This document shows, piece by piece, positions 11,631 to 22,738 of a DNA stretch of 64,000 nt. A program made the translations under genes and the position numbers. Position 1 is the first letter of the stretch. Every line of letters starts with the position of its first letter. The DNA lies in contig JAKLMB010000005.1 of NCBI GenBank assembly GCA_022813625.1, positions 992,001-1,056,000 of the forward strand, read 5' to 3'. A model generated the notes under the pieces. The model worked only from the letters and a program-made list of their open reading frames with translations. It did not search any database and was not told where the DNA came from. The DNA comes from Aaosphaeria pasadenensis (lineage: Eukaryota; Ascomycota; Dothideomycetes; Pleosporales).

Positions 11631-11969
11631 TACTGCCCATGGACCCCAAATGGACGATGGTAGATATAGGTTTGGACCCAGACACAAGATCTTTTATTTC
11701 AAGATCAATGTGTCAGATAAATGTACAACATTATAGCTAAATGTAAGCAGAGCACTTACATGGAGCATGCATATACTTGCAGGGTATATAGCAAAAGATC
11801 GATGAATATAAACTTTTACGAATTCCATGCCTATTCAAGAAACACAAGCAATGTTTACATACATCAAGAACACCTCGTCTTCGCCAGCACTTCTCCTTCC
11901 CTCCAACCTCCAACGTCTACACGAAACAAATCACCACCATCTCACATCCTACGAAGAAACCCAACCCTC
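11631..11969. other. Convergent 3' region between SUV3 and the SDR gene
   Basis: AT-rich spacer holding both 3' ends. Plus-strand ORFs running into the SDR gene are its antisense shadows. Confidence 0.6.
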
Positions 11970-12979
11970 TCAATTCGACCCTCCCACGAAAACCGAACCC
12001 CCATTAGCCGCAACCACACTCCCCGTCTGCCACCTACTCTTCTCACCAACCAACCACCCCACAACATCCGCGACATCCTCCGGAAACCCCATCCTCCCCC
12101 CCTCAACAACCTTCACCTTCGCCATCCACTCGTCGATAACCGCCTGCTGCCGCTCCCGCGGATAGCTCCTAAACAGCGGCGTGTCCGTCATCCCCACACT
12201 CACCGCATTCGCCGTCGTGCCAGGGAACTTCAGCGGCAGCTCGATCGCCCAAGTGCGCACCAGCGCCTCCAATCCCGCCTTCGACACCGCGTAGAGCGAG
12301 AATCCCGGGCGGGGGAGCCGCAGGCGGTCGCTGGAGATGACGACGACGCGGGCATTGGGGTTGAAGAGGTTGTCGCGGGTTAGCGTTTCGACGAGCTGGG
12401 TCGGCCAGTGGAGGTTTGCGGTGAGGGTTTTGGATATGTCGTCTGGGGTTGCGGTGCCGAGGGGTGGGTGTACGTTGTAGCTTGCATTGAGGACGAGGAT
12501 GTCGAGTTTTGGGGTGGGGAAGGTTTTGAGGGTGTCAAGGAGGGTGTTGATGCTGGTGAGGGAGGTTATGTCTGCGGGGATGCCTTTGAGGAGGGGAGCT
12601 GTGGGTGTTGGAGAAGCTGATGTTGAGTTGTAGACGGAGGTAATAGTGTGGGACAGGGTGTCGAAGTTGTGGGCGGATTGTGAGGATGTGTAGGTTCCTA
12701 GGATGGAGGCACCCCGCGTTGCGAGGTCTATTGCTATGGCACGGCCGATTCCTTTGGTTGCGCCTCTGAGGTTTTAATTAGATGGGGTATGCGTATATGT
12801 GTGCATCCAATCCATGAACATTGGAATGTGAGCCAGAACCTAAAGATACTATGAAAAGAGGAGTACTGAAACATGTATTTATTCCAAACATAACAGAACA
12901 GTTCTTACGTTATAAGGGCTACCTTTCCCTTCAAATCTTGCTGCTGAACCTGAGGTGCCTGTGGTCTATAGTCGGCCAT
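11970..12979 (-). CDS. Short-chain dehydrogenase/reductase (SDR)
   Basis: Two exons (12979-12909 and 12765-11970) give 288 residues. The 143-nt intron splits the cofactor loop so that splicing creates ITGATKGIGRA, the TGxxxGxG Rossmann motif of classical SDRs; this fixes the join. DILVLNASYN takes the place of the NNAG motif. The catalytic set is Ser in VVVISSDR and Tyr-x3-Lys in SLYAVSKAG. SVGMTDTP is the usual loop after strand 6, and QTGSVVAANGG is the C-terminal strand. The substrate cannot be told; relatives include 3-oxoacyl-ACP-reductase-like enzymes. It lies upstream of KEI1 and outside the putative cluster proper, though it might belong to it. Codon use is very rich in C at third positions. 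Confidence 0.88.
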
Positions 12980-13919
12980 CTCTAAGTGGGTGGTAGATAT
13001 TTATGGAAGAGTGGCCTCAAATTCGCAAACGAGTATTAAAAGGCTTGAGAGCTTTGGGTCTTGTAAATTCCACTCCATAGAGAACGCCGGCCAGTAAATA
13101 TATGGAACTGCGATGATCAATAGGATAATGGGGTCATGCATGCTGCATGTGCTGGTCGGCAGTCAACATATAGCTGCAAGACTGGCGTCATGCTGTCTTG
13201 TTATCGTCCCAAGTGACTCGCACTACCCAACAGGCTTAAGACGGAACTCGAACATATTGCCTCGTAGTACAGCATTTATCTAGTCGGCGTTTGTATTGTC
13301 CATAGAGCGAAGTCATCTTCATGTCTTTGTTGACACCATATGTTGTGTGTATGAATGGATGAGGGGCACGACAGAAGTCTGATGTAGTGATACGGGATAC
13401 GGGATACGAAGCGAATACGGCCTGTAGCGAATAACGTGTGCCTGAGTCGCGTCTGAGGATGTCTACCACGTATAGTTATGAGTGTCGTTGTACAAAGTTG
13501 GTATTAATTAGTGAAGGATTCATAACATGTCGTCACCATCTGTTGTCCTCTACTAATAATAATAATCATCCAGCAGTCTGCGCCCCAATGAGAGATGAGA
13601 GGCTACGTACTTTTTCCATGCTGTTGAAAGGGGCTTAGTAACTTGTCCCTCCCACCCGGCGCTTCCGCAACAAAATGAGCCTGACCTCTTATATCTATTA
13701 CCCATAATCCTCCTGCTCTTCCTTCTCTACCTAATTACTTCTACTTCGTGGAGGCTTACCTATACCATCTCCTTTTCACTCCAGGTTCCTTACTTCACCA
13801 CCACGTTTCTCTGACATTCCTCAACCTCCACGCGACTCCTCGCGCAAGCGCTGCATCCCGCATTCCAGCCCTATCAAGCCTCAATCAAGAGAAATTGCGC
13901 GCAGAGAGCACAGGCCATC
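12980..13919. other. Divergent promoter region between the SDR gene and KEI1
   Basis: 940 bp without a credible coding frame. It contains CATGCATGC around 13135-13143. The stretch upstream of KEI1 (about 13640-13830) is pyrimidine-rich, as in many fungal core promoters. Confidence 0.55.
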
Positions 13920-15001
13920 ATGGCACCCTCCCTTGGCCTCCTCGACCTCCCACGACCGAAAGTATGTCTCATTATTCCCACCGTCTCTGTTTTGCGCAGA
14001 CATCACCACTCCTCTGAACCTCTTCAAGCATCATGGCTGATTCTGACTTCTCCGCGCCGCAGACGTTCTTGCGTTCCATGTCCCTGCGCACTGGCGCCGA
14101 GATCATCACTTTCCTCCAGGTCATCAACAAGGTCTCCGGTCTCTATGGCATGCTCGCTCTCCTGACCGGCGCGCACCTCTCCGGCCTCCAATTATCCATG
14201 TACCTCTATTCGACCATTGTCCTCGTCCTCACCGTATTCCTTTACAAGCACATCAGAATCCAGAGCCCCTTCGAGACTCTGGTCCTTGCCCACGTCTATG
14301 CGCTCGACTCGGTGGTCAACGCCTGCTACACTGCTTTCTTTGGCCTCGCATGGTTCTACGTCCTGGCACAACACCCCGAAACCGCTGGAACCCCCGGTGC
14401 CGCAGGAATCTCCGAGAATGCCGGCTTCACAAGCCCCAAGTACAACGTCTCTAAGGTCGACATCGTCGCTGAGCCCGCAGGTGGATTGCAGCCAGGACAG
14501 AACGCCGTCGCCGTTGGACAGCCCGCCGCCAATGCCGGTCTCGGAAACGCCATCTTCCAGAGCGGAAGCATTATGAGTGTCTCGCTCATCGCTGGATTCT
14601 GGGCCCTCAGGGTGTACTTCGTCTTCATCATGCTCGCTTTCGCGCGCCAGTGCTTGCGCCAACACATCGCCACTAACTCCTCATCCGCTGCCTGGCAATC
14701 CACTCAACCAAGCAATCTCGCCGAGAACCCATTCGAGGAGGGCAAAGAGGAGGGCGAGGGATACAAGGGCAAGATTGGCAGGCTCATGATGAAGTGCGCT
14801 CCTACGTACTGGCTCGGTGCTGATGAGGGAGAGGACTGGATGCGTGGTGTCGGCGGAAAGTTCAGGAAGAACATCAGCCTCAACCCTGCACCCGTGGGCG
14901 TGAACGAGCGCGAGAGGAGACGCAGGAGCGGAACCGGCCCACCAGCTCCACCACGAGAGCTCGTCGCACCACAGTTGGCGGATCTCCAAGAAGTGAGGTA
15001 G
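13920..15001 (+). CDS. KEI1: Inositolphosphorylceramide synthase regulatory subunit Kei1
   Basis: Two exons, 13920-13961 and 14063-15001, give 326 residues. The start MAPSLGLLDLPRPK joins TFLRSMSLRTGAEI, which resembles the family N-terminus (PRPRTFL..MSL.TGAE). The ATG at 14033 would start inside the 101-nt intron (GTATGT...CTGAC...CGCAG) and is rejected. Kei1 is a Golgi membrane partner of Aur1 and is needed for inositolphosphorylceramide synthesis. Four hydrophobic segments are visible: LQVINKVSGLYGMLALLTGA, STIVLVLTVFLYK, a segment around VVNACYTAFFGLAWFYVLA, and MSVSLIAGFWALRVYFVFIM. The C-terminal tail is cytosolic-looking, with PFEEGKEEGEG and an Arg-rich end. It marks the left, housekeeping edge of the putative cluster. 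Confidence 0.92.
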
Positions 15002-15822
15002 AAGAAGTTTTGCATATCATCGCTACGAATCTTCATCTATTCCATCTTGATTGCGGACGCTTTCGTCTTGTCGTCCGCAAATTTGCGTGCTTGGGCATCT
15101 CAAGGGCGTCTAATCAATATAGCGTTGAATATCGCTTTGACTAAGCTCATTTCTCGAGGGGAGCAAACAATTGAGCTTGCGGAGTGGTGGCCTAGAAACA
15201 CGATCTAATAATGGGAACGGTCTACAATGTATTATAAACATCGACGGCGAGGATATCCAGCATTTTTGGGACTCTGGAGTTCAACAGGAGCAGTAGAACA
15301 GGACCATGGTGCGTCCGTTCGTTTTTACTTGCCTAATAGCACAGTGTAGCGTTTTCCTGCTCATAACTTATTTACTACCATTTCCAATCATCTTTTGATT
15401 CTTCCTGTGAGGGGTTCTCAACCTGGCCCTGACGTTTGCATATGAGGTGAACACTGACAAGTAAGCGATGGTATTTGAAAGGAATGAGTCTCGGTCCGCC
15501 ATGTATTCGTTTCGAGGCAAAGCATTTCATCCGACAAACATATGAAGGGGGTACAATGGCCAGTACACAGTACCATCGGCATGAAATATGACGGATAGAC
15601 CTTCCATCAATTAGATTGAACAAAACAGAGAACGAGTAGGATATCAGAGCTTCGACATAATTCAAAACCAGCTCCAGCATAGTCAACAATGCCCTCTCGC
15701 CAGCATACAATGTTCAAGGGCTGATTGTATTTGGACACACAACCACCGATCTCCTTAACAAGTCATTACGGAATGATACCAGCAACCTCGACAGGCCCTT
15801 CCTTCAGAATCTATCAATTGCT
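15002..15822. other. Convergent 3' region between KEI1 and the ATP-grasp gene
   Basis: Both flanking genes end here. A 111-codon minus-strand ORF at 15375-15710 is not convincing. Confidence 0.55.
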
Positions 15823-17976
15823 CTACGAATCGCCCTCCAAACTATATGAGAATTTCTCCCGTATCTCCTTCGCGAGCTCGAGGCACTCCCTTCTCCCCTT
15901 CCTACTCGCCACGATGATGTACCCCACAGCCAATAGTTCCTTCGAATCTGGGCCCTCCACGAACTCGCCCTTCTTCCTCAGTACCTGGTGATGCACAACA
16001 TGTTCAAACAGACCCGGATGTTCGGCCAGAAAGTCCGCCACGGCATCATTTGACGCCATGACGCCTGCCCTTGTCGGCGGGAGAACGACGACACCCAAGA
16101 CATATTGTGGCTTTCCGGAGAGAAATGGCTGGGAGAGTAGCCTCACTCGATCATTCTCTCGAGGACCTAGGCTTAGGAGGAGTCTAACTGCGTAGTAGTC
16201 GACACCATATGCGAGTAGAGCAGCAACGCAGTTGATGTACCCCGGCGATCGAGCGTTGACTTCGTGGAGATAGCATGTTGGACTTGACGTCCCTTCGACA
16301 TGATCTGCTACTTGCAGGTCCACAATTCCGTCATCATCTCTCTGATATTGTGCGCGGGAGTCTCTGACACGTGCTTCGCAGTGGAATATGCCAGAGCGGA
16401 AACCAAGACGAGAGATACTCTTCGTCAACGACTCCCTGAGCATTTCCTTTTCGTCAGCGGGCAACGCCGTGGGTACATCCATGAGCGTTTCCATGAAGTT
16501 CGCCGCTCCCGCAATGCCTGTCTCCTCGTCCCCTGAGCACGGGAAATCATCCGAGATATCGCAGAACAGCACCTTGCCATCTAGAACGATGAAATTAGCA
16601 TCGATCTCCGGACCATCGATATACGGCTCCACGACCACCTTCGTACTACTACTCGGCGACTTCGCATGCCTCGTCGACGCCCTCAGCACCGCCTCGCGAA
16701 GCTCATCCACATTCCCAACCTTCGCCACGCAATCGCTATTCCAGCCACTACACGGCTTCACCACCAACGGAAACCTCAACTCCCCTCCCTCCTTCTCCAA
16801 CCACCCCTCCACCTCATCCGCGCCCCCAAGTACCACCCCCTCCCTCTTCCCCGCCGCCGCATCCTCAACCTCCCTCGTCCTCCCCTTATCCCCCGCAACC
16901 CAATACGCCTCCGCCGCCTCAGTCGGCAGTCCCAGAATATCGCAGGCCGCCGCCACAAACGGCAACCGCACATCGCTGATCGTCACGATCCCATCCACCT
17001 TCTCCGGATACGCCCTCACGGCGTCGACGATGCGCGCCGTGAGTCCCGCGTCGCCGTCCACGCTCACGGGGATGAAGGCTTCGCGGTAGTGTGCGTAGGG
17101 TCCGGTGGGGGATTCGAGCCAGTGGCCGGGATGGTCGAGGACGACGAGGGTTATGCCGAGGGCGCGGGCCGCGGTGTAGAATTGGATGCTGGATTCGATG
17201 TCTGCGCGGCCTTGGACCCAGAAGATGCGGGAGCGGACTGGTGGCGTGGGGAGGATGAAGTGGATGGAGAGGCGGGCTGTGAGGGCGTGGGAGAGGTCGT
17301 CGAGGAGGGTGGGGGATGGGGTTGAGGGGCGGAGGACGATGGCACCGATGGAGTTGGTGAAGAGGGTTGAGAAGTCTATTTGCGTTGGGTTTATGGCTTG
17401 GATTTTGGATAGAGGGGATAAGAATGATAGGGCGAGAGTGACGTGAGGCGTTCCCTGCAGTCGATATTCGAGGAAATCGGAACGTGCTGCAAAGCCTGAG
17501 GTTTTGCTGAATACGAGTCGAAGTATGGTTGGACGGGCGTCGGTATCATTATGTCCATTCGAGGAACCATCTGCTGTGAGAGTGGCGAAGAGATTCGCGA
17601 ACGTCTCTGCGAGTTCCTCAGAACTTGGGTCCAGGATGAGTGCTGACGTATCTTTGTGGTCTGGGGGGTCGTCATGGCTTGAAGTGAAGACTTCGAGGTC
17701 CAGAAACCACAAAGAATCTATGGTTTGCTGCTCGGGAGGCAACGAGCTGAGTGGTTTGAGAAAGACTAGGAAAGTGTCAAATGGTGTCCGAGTAGGCACA
17801 AGGAAACGAACAATGTATGCACGATTGAATTTTCTGGATCGTTCAATGAGCAAAACTTACCTGTTTTTGAATCATGTCGCCATGACAAGATCGTGGGTTC
17901 CAGATCCGACACTATCGATTGAGATCAGATCGTTAGATATCAGTATAGAAATGCAAGATGGGCTCAACTAACCCAT
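15823..17976 (-). CDS. ATP-grasp carboxylate-amine ligase (carnosine-synthase-like)
   Basis: Proposed exons are 17976-17973 (only ATGG), 17911-17861 and 17765-15823, giving 665 residues. The long frame has no usable ATG near its 5' end, so upstream exons are required; the joins give MVSDLEPTILSWRHDSKTV in perfect phase. ATP-grasp enzymes activate a carboxylate as acyl phosphate and join it to an amine. Seen: the ATP-binding lysine strand FPLVVKPCSGWNSDC (about residues 350-364), VVVEPYIDGPEID (396-408), and the metal-binding LHEVNARSPG (518-527, Glu and Asn present). All key positions look intact. The first 200 residues form a separate N-terminal domain, as in carnosine-synthase-like ligases. 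It diverges from the PLP-rhodanese gene across a 1.1-kb promoter. The substrate is unknown. Confidence 0.85.
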
Positions 17977-19070
17977 GTCTAATAATCACTTGCTTTAGAT
18001 CAAGCCAATTGCATAAGAGCTCTTCAAATACAACAAGTCAAGACAATTGTATGTCCTCGACAAAATCGTTCGTCAAAATTCTTCTCCAGTACGTCGGACA
18101 GGTGATCGGATCCAAGTTAGCATGTGTTATAATTCCCATTCCTACCACCATCGTTCTTCTCTTGGCAACCATGAAACCGTGCATACTGCGGCCCGATCAA
18201 CGGAGTTAGTTATCGCACGTACTCATAACTAGTACACCTCGTGATGATGCCAGATCACGACCACGCAAACCCAACGCAGCGTGGAAGCATGCATATGCCG
18301 AGAGACGAAGGGTAGCAGGGACTTTGGCAATGCGGCAGCAGTCGTGATCAAACCTGAACTCGGGGTAATAAGCTAATAGAATGGCGCGAGCGTGGAAGAG
18401 TATTGGTCAATTAGCATCAAAACCATACCGTGCAGTATTGAAGCATTCCAGTAGGAATTAGCTCAAGTGGAACACAATGCCAAGATTGTGTATGCAGATG
18501 ATGGTGATTGAGTGCGGTGGTTTGCGCACATTTTCCTAAGCGACATGGGTTGTGTGCATATTGCAGCGGAAACTTCCCCCTGGCTACCTTCCTTTTTGTT
18601 TTTGACCTTTTCTGGTTCTCTTATAGTGAATGGGTCTAATTACGTACGCTGTCTTCTTCATGGTTTCAACTTCCCGAAGGATTGTCAGGGTCATGGGGGC
18701 TTTGGTGTAGTGCTTGCGAGGTAGCATTCACTATCCAACCTTCGCACTTTCCGGATCCAAGTCTGTACACATAGAATGATTGTGAAGATATGCAGCCAAG
18801 ACTCAAGCTAGGGAGAGGTGGAAAGACATACGTTGATCATTTACCATCTGCCTCGTCGTAGCACACCAAGGCACTGCCGCTGACGTTCGATCAAGGCAGC
18901 CGGAGCTCGCACACTTCCCGGTGCGCTTTCCGCTTGGATTTCTGAACGGTCCATGTAATATCAATGTGTTGCTGACTGTTGGTGATACTCATGTTCCAGA
19001 TTATAAAACGCACCCTGCTCTCAGACTCGATGTAGGATTTCCATTGTTGTGACGCCGACGCATCTTCGTT
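17977..19070. other. Divergent promoter between the ATP-grasp and PLP-rhodanese genes
   Basis: 1.09 kb with no supported gene. AT-rich near both ends; TATA-like TATAAAACGC at about 19000-19010 lies 60-70 bp upstream of the ATG at 19071. Confidence 0.55.
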
Positions 19071-21113
19071 ATGGCGAACTCAACTCTCAATGTCTTTCGT
19101 GGCCCGGAGTCCGTGGCTCAGTATTTTGATCCTGATTGCAATCCTCCGTTACCGTTGATTGAGATCCCTGATCGTCTCAATCCGCTCAGGGGAGACAATG
19201 TTCGGATTTATGCTAAGATGCTTACTTGTCTGCCGGCCCAGAATGTCAAGTCATTGCCAGGTATGTCTTGATGTTTCTTTTCAAGAAAGAAGGACACGGA
19301 ATAAAAATAATCTCCTCGCATACATGACTTTGTGGATTACTGGAGATTGCTAACAGTCTGGCCAGCCTTACACATGTTGCGGAATGAACCCAAAGCCAAG
19401 GATTTGAAGATAGCGGAGGCGAGTTCAGGGTCTACAATCCTGTCTTTGGGTATCATTGCTAGAGTGTTATGGGGAAAAGAGGACGTGGAAGCGCACGTCA
19501 CAAACAAAAAGTCCCCTGAGTCATTGAATCTATTGCGTTTCTTTGGTATAAGACCGTAAGTTATCTTAGAGCCTGCAAGACCGGCGGCAAAGAACTAACA
19601 ATATGGTCGGTTCAGATGTTTATTTGGTGGACTGGCTCAACAGGAACCCACTGATCCAGCAGGCATAATGGAACGGTTGAGGAGAAAAGCAGAGGAAAGA
19701 GACGATATGGTTTATTTGGGCCAATATCATAATGACAACAATTGGAAAGCGCACGAAGCGTGGACTGGCCCTCAGATACTCCGACAACTTCCAGAAATCA
19801 ACGTCTTTAGTACCACAGTTGGGACCGGAGGTTCGTGTTCTTTTCACATGATACATCTCGAAAGAGGAAGTGATTGCTTTTCAGAAATTCCATGCTGATC
19901 TATCTTGATAGGCTGTATAGCCGGCACTGGAGTGTATCTGAAATCGCAGAAACCATCGACCCAAGTTCTAGGGTGAGGCCAACATACATCAACCATGTAA
20001 CGAATTTAACCAATGCTGACACGATGGTCTACTGGTAGTGTCTTCAACGTTGCCGGAGATCCTGTACCAGGTCCAAGATACTACGAAGGATTTCAAAGCT
20101 CCCCTTTTCCATGGCAAGGTACGATCGATTCACGCGTGGAAGTGACATCAGCAAGCGCGTATCGCCTATCAATGAGACTCTCACGAGAGGGCCTTATATG
20201 TGGCCCATCTTCGGGCGAAGCACTACAGGGTTTGTTGCAATATCTCATTGAAAGAAAACAATCTGGTACTCTGGGAGAGTTGGTTGATGAAAAGACCAAG
20301 GAGATATCTTGTATTTTCACCTGCTCCGACCTGCCATACCAGTACCTCCCAGCATATTTTGAGAAACTTGGCGACGAGGAGTTTCCTTCGATCGAGAATG
20401 AGGTGAGTAGTCACGATATCAAGCTACATTGCCGTTCAGCGCTAATGTGTCTCCTCTCCTAGATATTATTGCAATGCGACCAGGACAAACATGATTTACG
20501 GTGGATATTGAACAGCAGACAGGCAGCTGCGATGCTCAATATTACTTCTGATGCCATGCTAGAGAAAGACAAAGAACTCGAAGTCACAGTTCAACCATAT
20601 ATCACGTCTCGTACAGATGTCACTGATGAGCCTACCCGGCGTGGTGGAATATCAAGATACCTCGGTGGTTGGTGCGGCTTTTGGCGGATTCGGAAACAAC
20701 CACCTCGACTCGAAGAAGCGTTGCCAGTACAGCCACAGCTACTATCAACGGATTCGACAATGGTTTTAGATCTTCGTCGTGATATAGATTTTAAGCAAGA
20801 TCACGTATCTGCATCAGCCTCAGCACCTTTGCCGGGTCTTGTCCCAGGCCTAGCGAGCGGAGACCTGTTTGGAGATCCAAACGCCGTCCACATGGTTTGG
20901 ACGCAGACACAAGAATGGCTTCGAGGCACCAGGCTTTCGAAAGTTCTATTTAGTGCTGCGAGGGATCAACAAAGAGTCCTCGTAGTTTGTTACGATGGTT
21001 TTGCGTCACAAATTGTCTGCTCCGCCCTGAGGAAAAAGGGATTGGAGGCGTTCAGTGTGGAGGGAGGCTTCCCAGCGCTCTGGGGCCAGATCCATAGACA
21101 GGAAAATGAGTGA
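19071..21113 (+). CDS. Cysteine-synthase-like PLP enzyme fused to a C-terminal rhodanese domain
   Basis: Six exons (19071-19260, 19366-19555, 19616-19830, 19912-19972, 20039-20402, 20463-21113) give 556 residues. Residues about 40-330 are a fold-type II PLP beta-synthase. Lys60 in AQNVKSLPA is at the Schiff-base position, EASSGST (81-87) is the substrate/carboxylate loop, and TTVGTGG-CIAGTG around 194-206 binds the PLP phosphate. Such enzymes replace a beta substituent of serine-type substrates to make cysteine or other beta-substituted alanines. Residues about 440-545 form a rhodanese module with the active loop CYDGFAS (Cys516), which would carry a persulfide. The fusion suggests sulfur transfer linked to amino acid synthesis. 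Introns are 54-105 nt (the shortest is 19556-19615, 60 nt) and all joins are in phase. The linker (about 370-430) is charged and variable. Confidence 0.87.
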
Positions 21114-21952
21114 ATTTTACGGCTTCATTGACCATAATCTGAAAAGGGCAATGACCCGTTGCCGAACTATCAGAGTTCCCGAGACTTACACCTCTACGGA
21201 GCCGCCGTCACGATAATCGGCATATATTTGCTCAAGGAGCAAAATTCGGTCATGCTGATTGCTATTGCGCAATATTGCGAGACGCACAGCACGTGTGTAC
21301 TTGGTGTGGTCATCTGAGACCTCCAGACCACTGTGTCTTTACCCGCAGGATCAATTGTATGTATGTAGTCTGAAATAGGTACAAGTGGGGATAGCGCGGG
21401 CCGCGCCGAACCCTTTGAATCTACATAATCAAAGTCTAAACTCCACATCGCATGAGCATCACGAACGCTAGCCATTCACAGTAAATTCTTAGCCCATGAT
21501 GGAATGGGAGGAAAATGGGCACCTCGTACAAGTCAGCCACTCGTATATGTCTCCAGTACGGGTCGAGAAGCGAGAGAGTAAGCGCATGTAGGGATATGCA
21601 CATGCTAAAGCTGCAGTACACACTACCTGTGCTTGTAGTAGAATTGTGTCTTGGTAGCGACCATGAACGTCCGGTATAGCTAAGATTGCATTTAATGAGA
21701 CTGTTTGAGCTGGTTTTCTGTCTGCCTTGCACGGCTTCAATTTCTTGGCTGAAATGCCGTCAGATGCACTGGAGAGAGAAAAAAGAACGCAGGAACTGCG
21801 ACTCTGACGATGCAGAAGCTACAAAAGCTTATGCTTAGCTTTTGTTCTCATGCTCATATGTTCTTTACGATCTGTCATCTTGTATCTGAATTAGAGAACA
21901 ACTAAGTTTTGTCTCATTATTTATCTAATTAAAATAAAGCAGCACTGTCAAA
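21114..21952. other. Intergenic upstream of the first methyltransferase
   Basis: Short minus-strand ORFs (21194-21475, 21436-21740, 21489-21740) show no recognisable domain. The last 80 bp before the ATG at 21953 are very AT-rich (TTATTTATCTAATTAAAATA), resembling a core promoter. Confidence 0.5.
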
Positions 21953-22738
21953 ATGACAACAGCATCCGGCAAGAAGAAGCAATATGACGAGATGGCACCA
22001 GAATACAACGCGTATGAAGACATTCCTATCGCACGACTAGAGGCCGAACTTATCACTACCGCCCTCGGGGACTGCACGGGATACAACATTCTGGACCTCG
22101 GTGGTGGGTCTGGCGTTTACGCTCGCGAAGCAGTTAGGCTGGGTGCGAAATGGGTCGATGTCGTCGACATATCAGACTTTATGATGAAGATTGGTAGAGA
22201 CATTGAATCGAAATCTCGAGGAAAGAGTCGAATCCGCTGGCTCCTCGGCGACGCATCTAAACCTCTGGAGGACCAAGAAGTCGACATCCTTCCTTCAGGC
22301 GAGTACGACATCACCATGGCGAATTGGATATTCGATCACGCCTACACAGTAAACGACCTTCGGGGAATGTGGGAGAACATTGCGAAAAGTTTGAAGCCTG
22401 GCGGCAAGTTCATTGGCGTCCGTGCAATTGCTCCCGGCTGCTTCGCTCCGCATAACGTCACGACGGGGAAGTACGGTTGCCTGCGCTCAGACATTAAGAT
22501 GATTCCTGGGGGATTCCAATGCAAGGCCACGCTCCTGACTAAGAAGCCCTTTTCTGTTGGTTGCACGCTCATGGAGGATAGCTATAATTTGGTCGATGCT
22601 ATTCCGCGGGAGTTCGGCTTGACAGATTTCGAAATAGTCCCGGATGCCGAGTCTGAAACTGTGAACAAAGATCGGGAGTTTTGGCAGGAGCACGTAGATG
22701 ACCCTTGCTTTGCCGTTGTGACGGCGACGAAGATCTAA
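21953..22738 (+). CDS. Class I SAM-dependent methyltransferase (first)
   Basis: Single exon of 261 residues with an A-rich start context (TCAAAATGAC). Motif I is ILDLGGGSGVYAREA (residues about 45-59), followed by VDVVDIS as the acidic ribose-binding strand; WLLGDAS and ITMANWIFDHA fit motifs II and III, and SLKPGGKFIGV fits the strand after it. The overall pattern is UbiE/Methyltransf_25-like small-molecule methyltransferase. There is no presequence or membrane segment, so it is probably cytosolic. It follows the PLP-rhodanese gene on the same strand and precedes the ferric-reductase-like gene. The methyl acceptor is unknown. Confidence 0.88.
   Translation: MTTASGKKKQYDEMAPEYNAYEDIPIARLEAELITTALGDCTGYNILDLGGGSGVYAREAVRLGAKWVDVVDISDFMMKIGRDIESKSRGKSRIRWLLGDASKPLEDQEVDILPSGEYDITMANWIFDHAYTVNDLRGMWENIAKSLKPGGKFIGVRAIAPGCFAPHNVTTGKYGCLRSDIKMIPGGFQCKATLLTKKPFSVGCTLMEDSYNLVDAIPREFGLTDFEIVPDAESETVNKDREFWQEHVDDPCFAVVTATKI

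Noticed and set aside
14033..15001. KEI1 starting at the ATG at 14033
   Set aside because: This ATG lies in an intron with good GTATGT, CTGAC and CAG signals; the upstream exon at 13920-13961 gives a better match to the family N-terminus.
16388..17325. Long plus-strand ORFs antisense to the ATP-grasp gene
   Set aside because: They arise from the high C content at third positions of the ATP-grasp coding strand; low-complexity translations.
21194..21740. Minus-strand ORFs upstream of methyltransferase 1
   Set aside because: No domain recognised and no consistent splice model joining them; could be a relic but not supportable.
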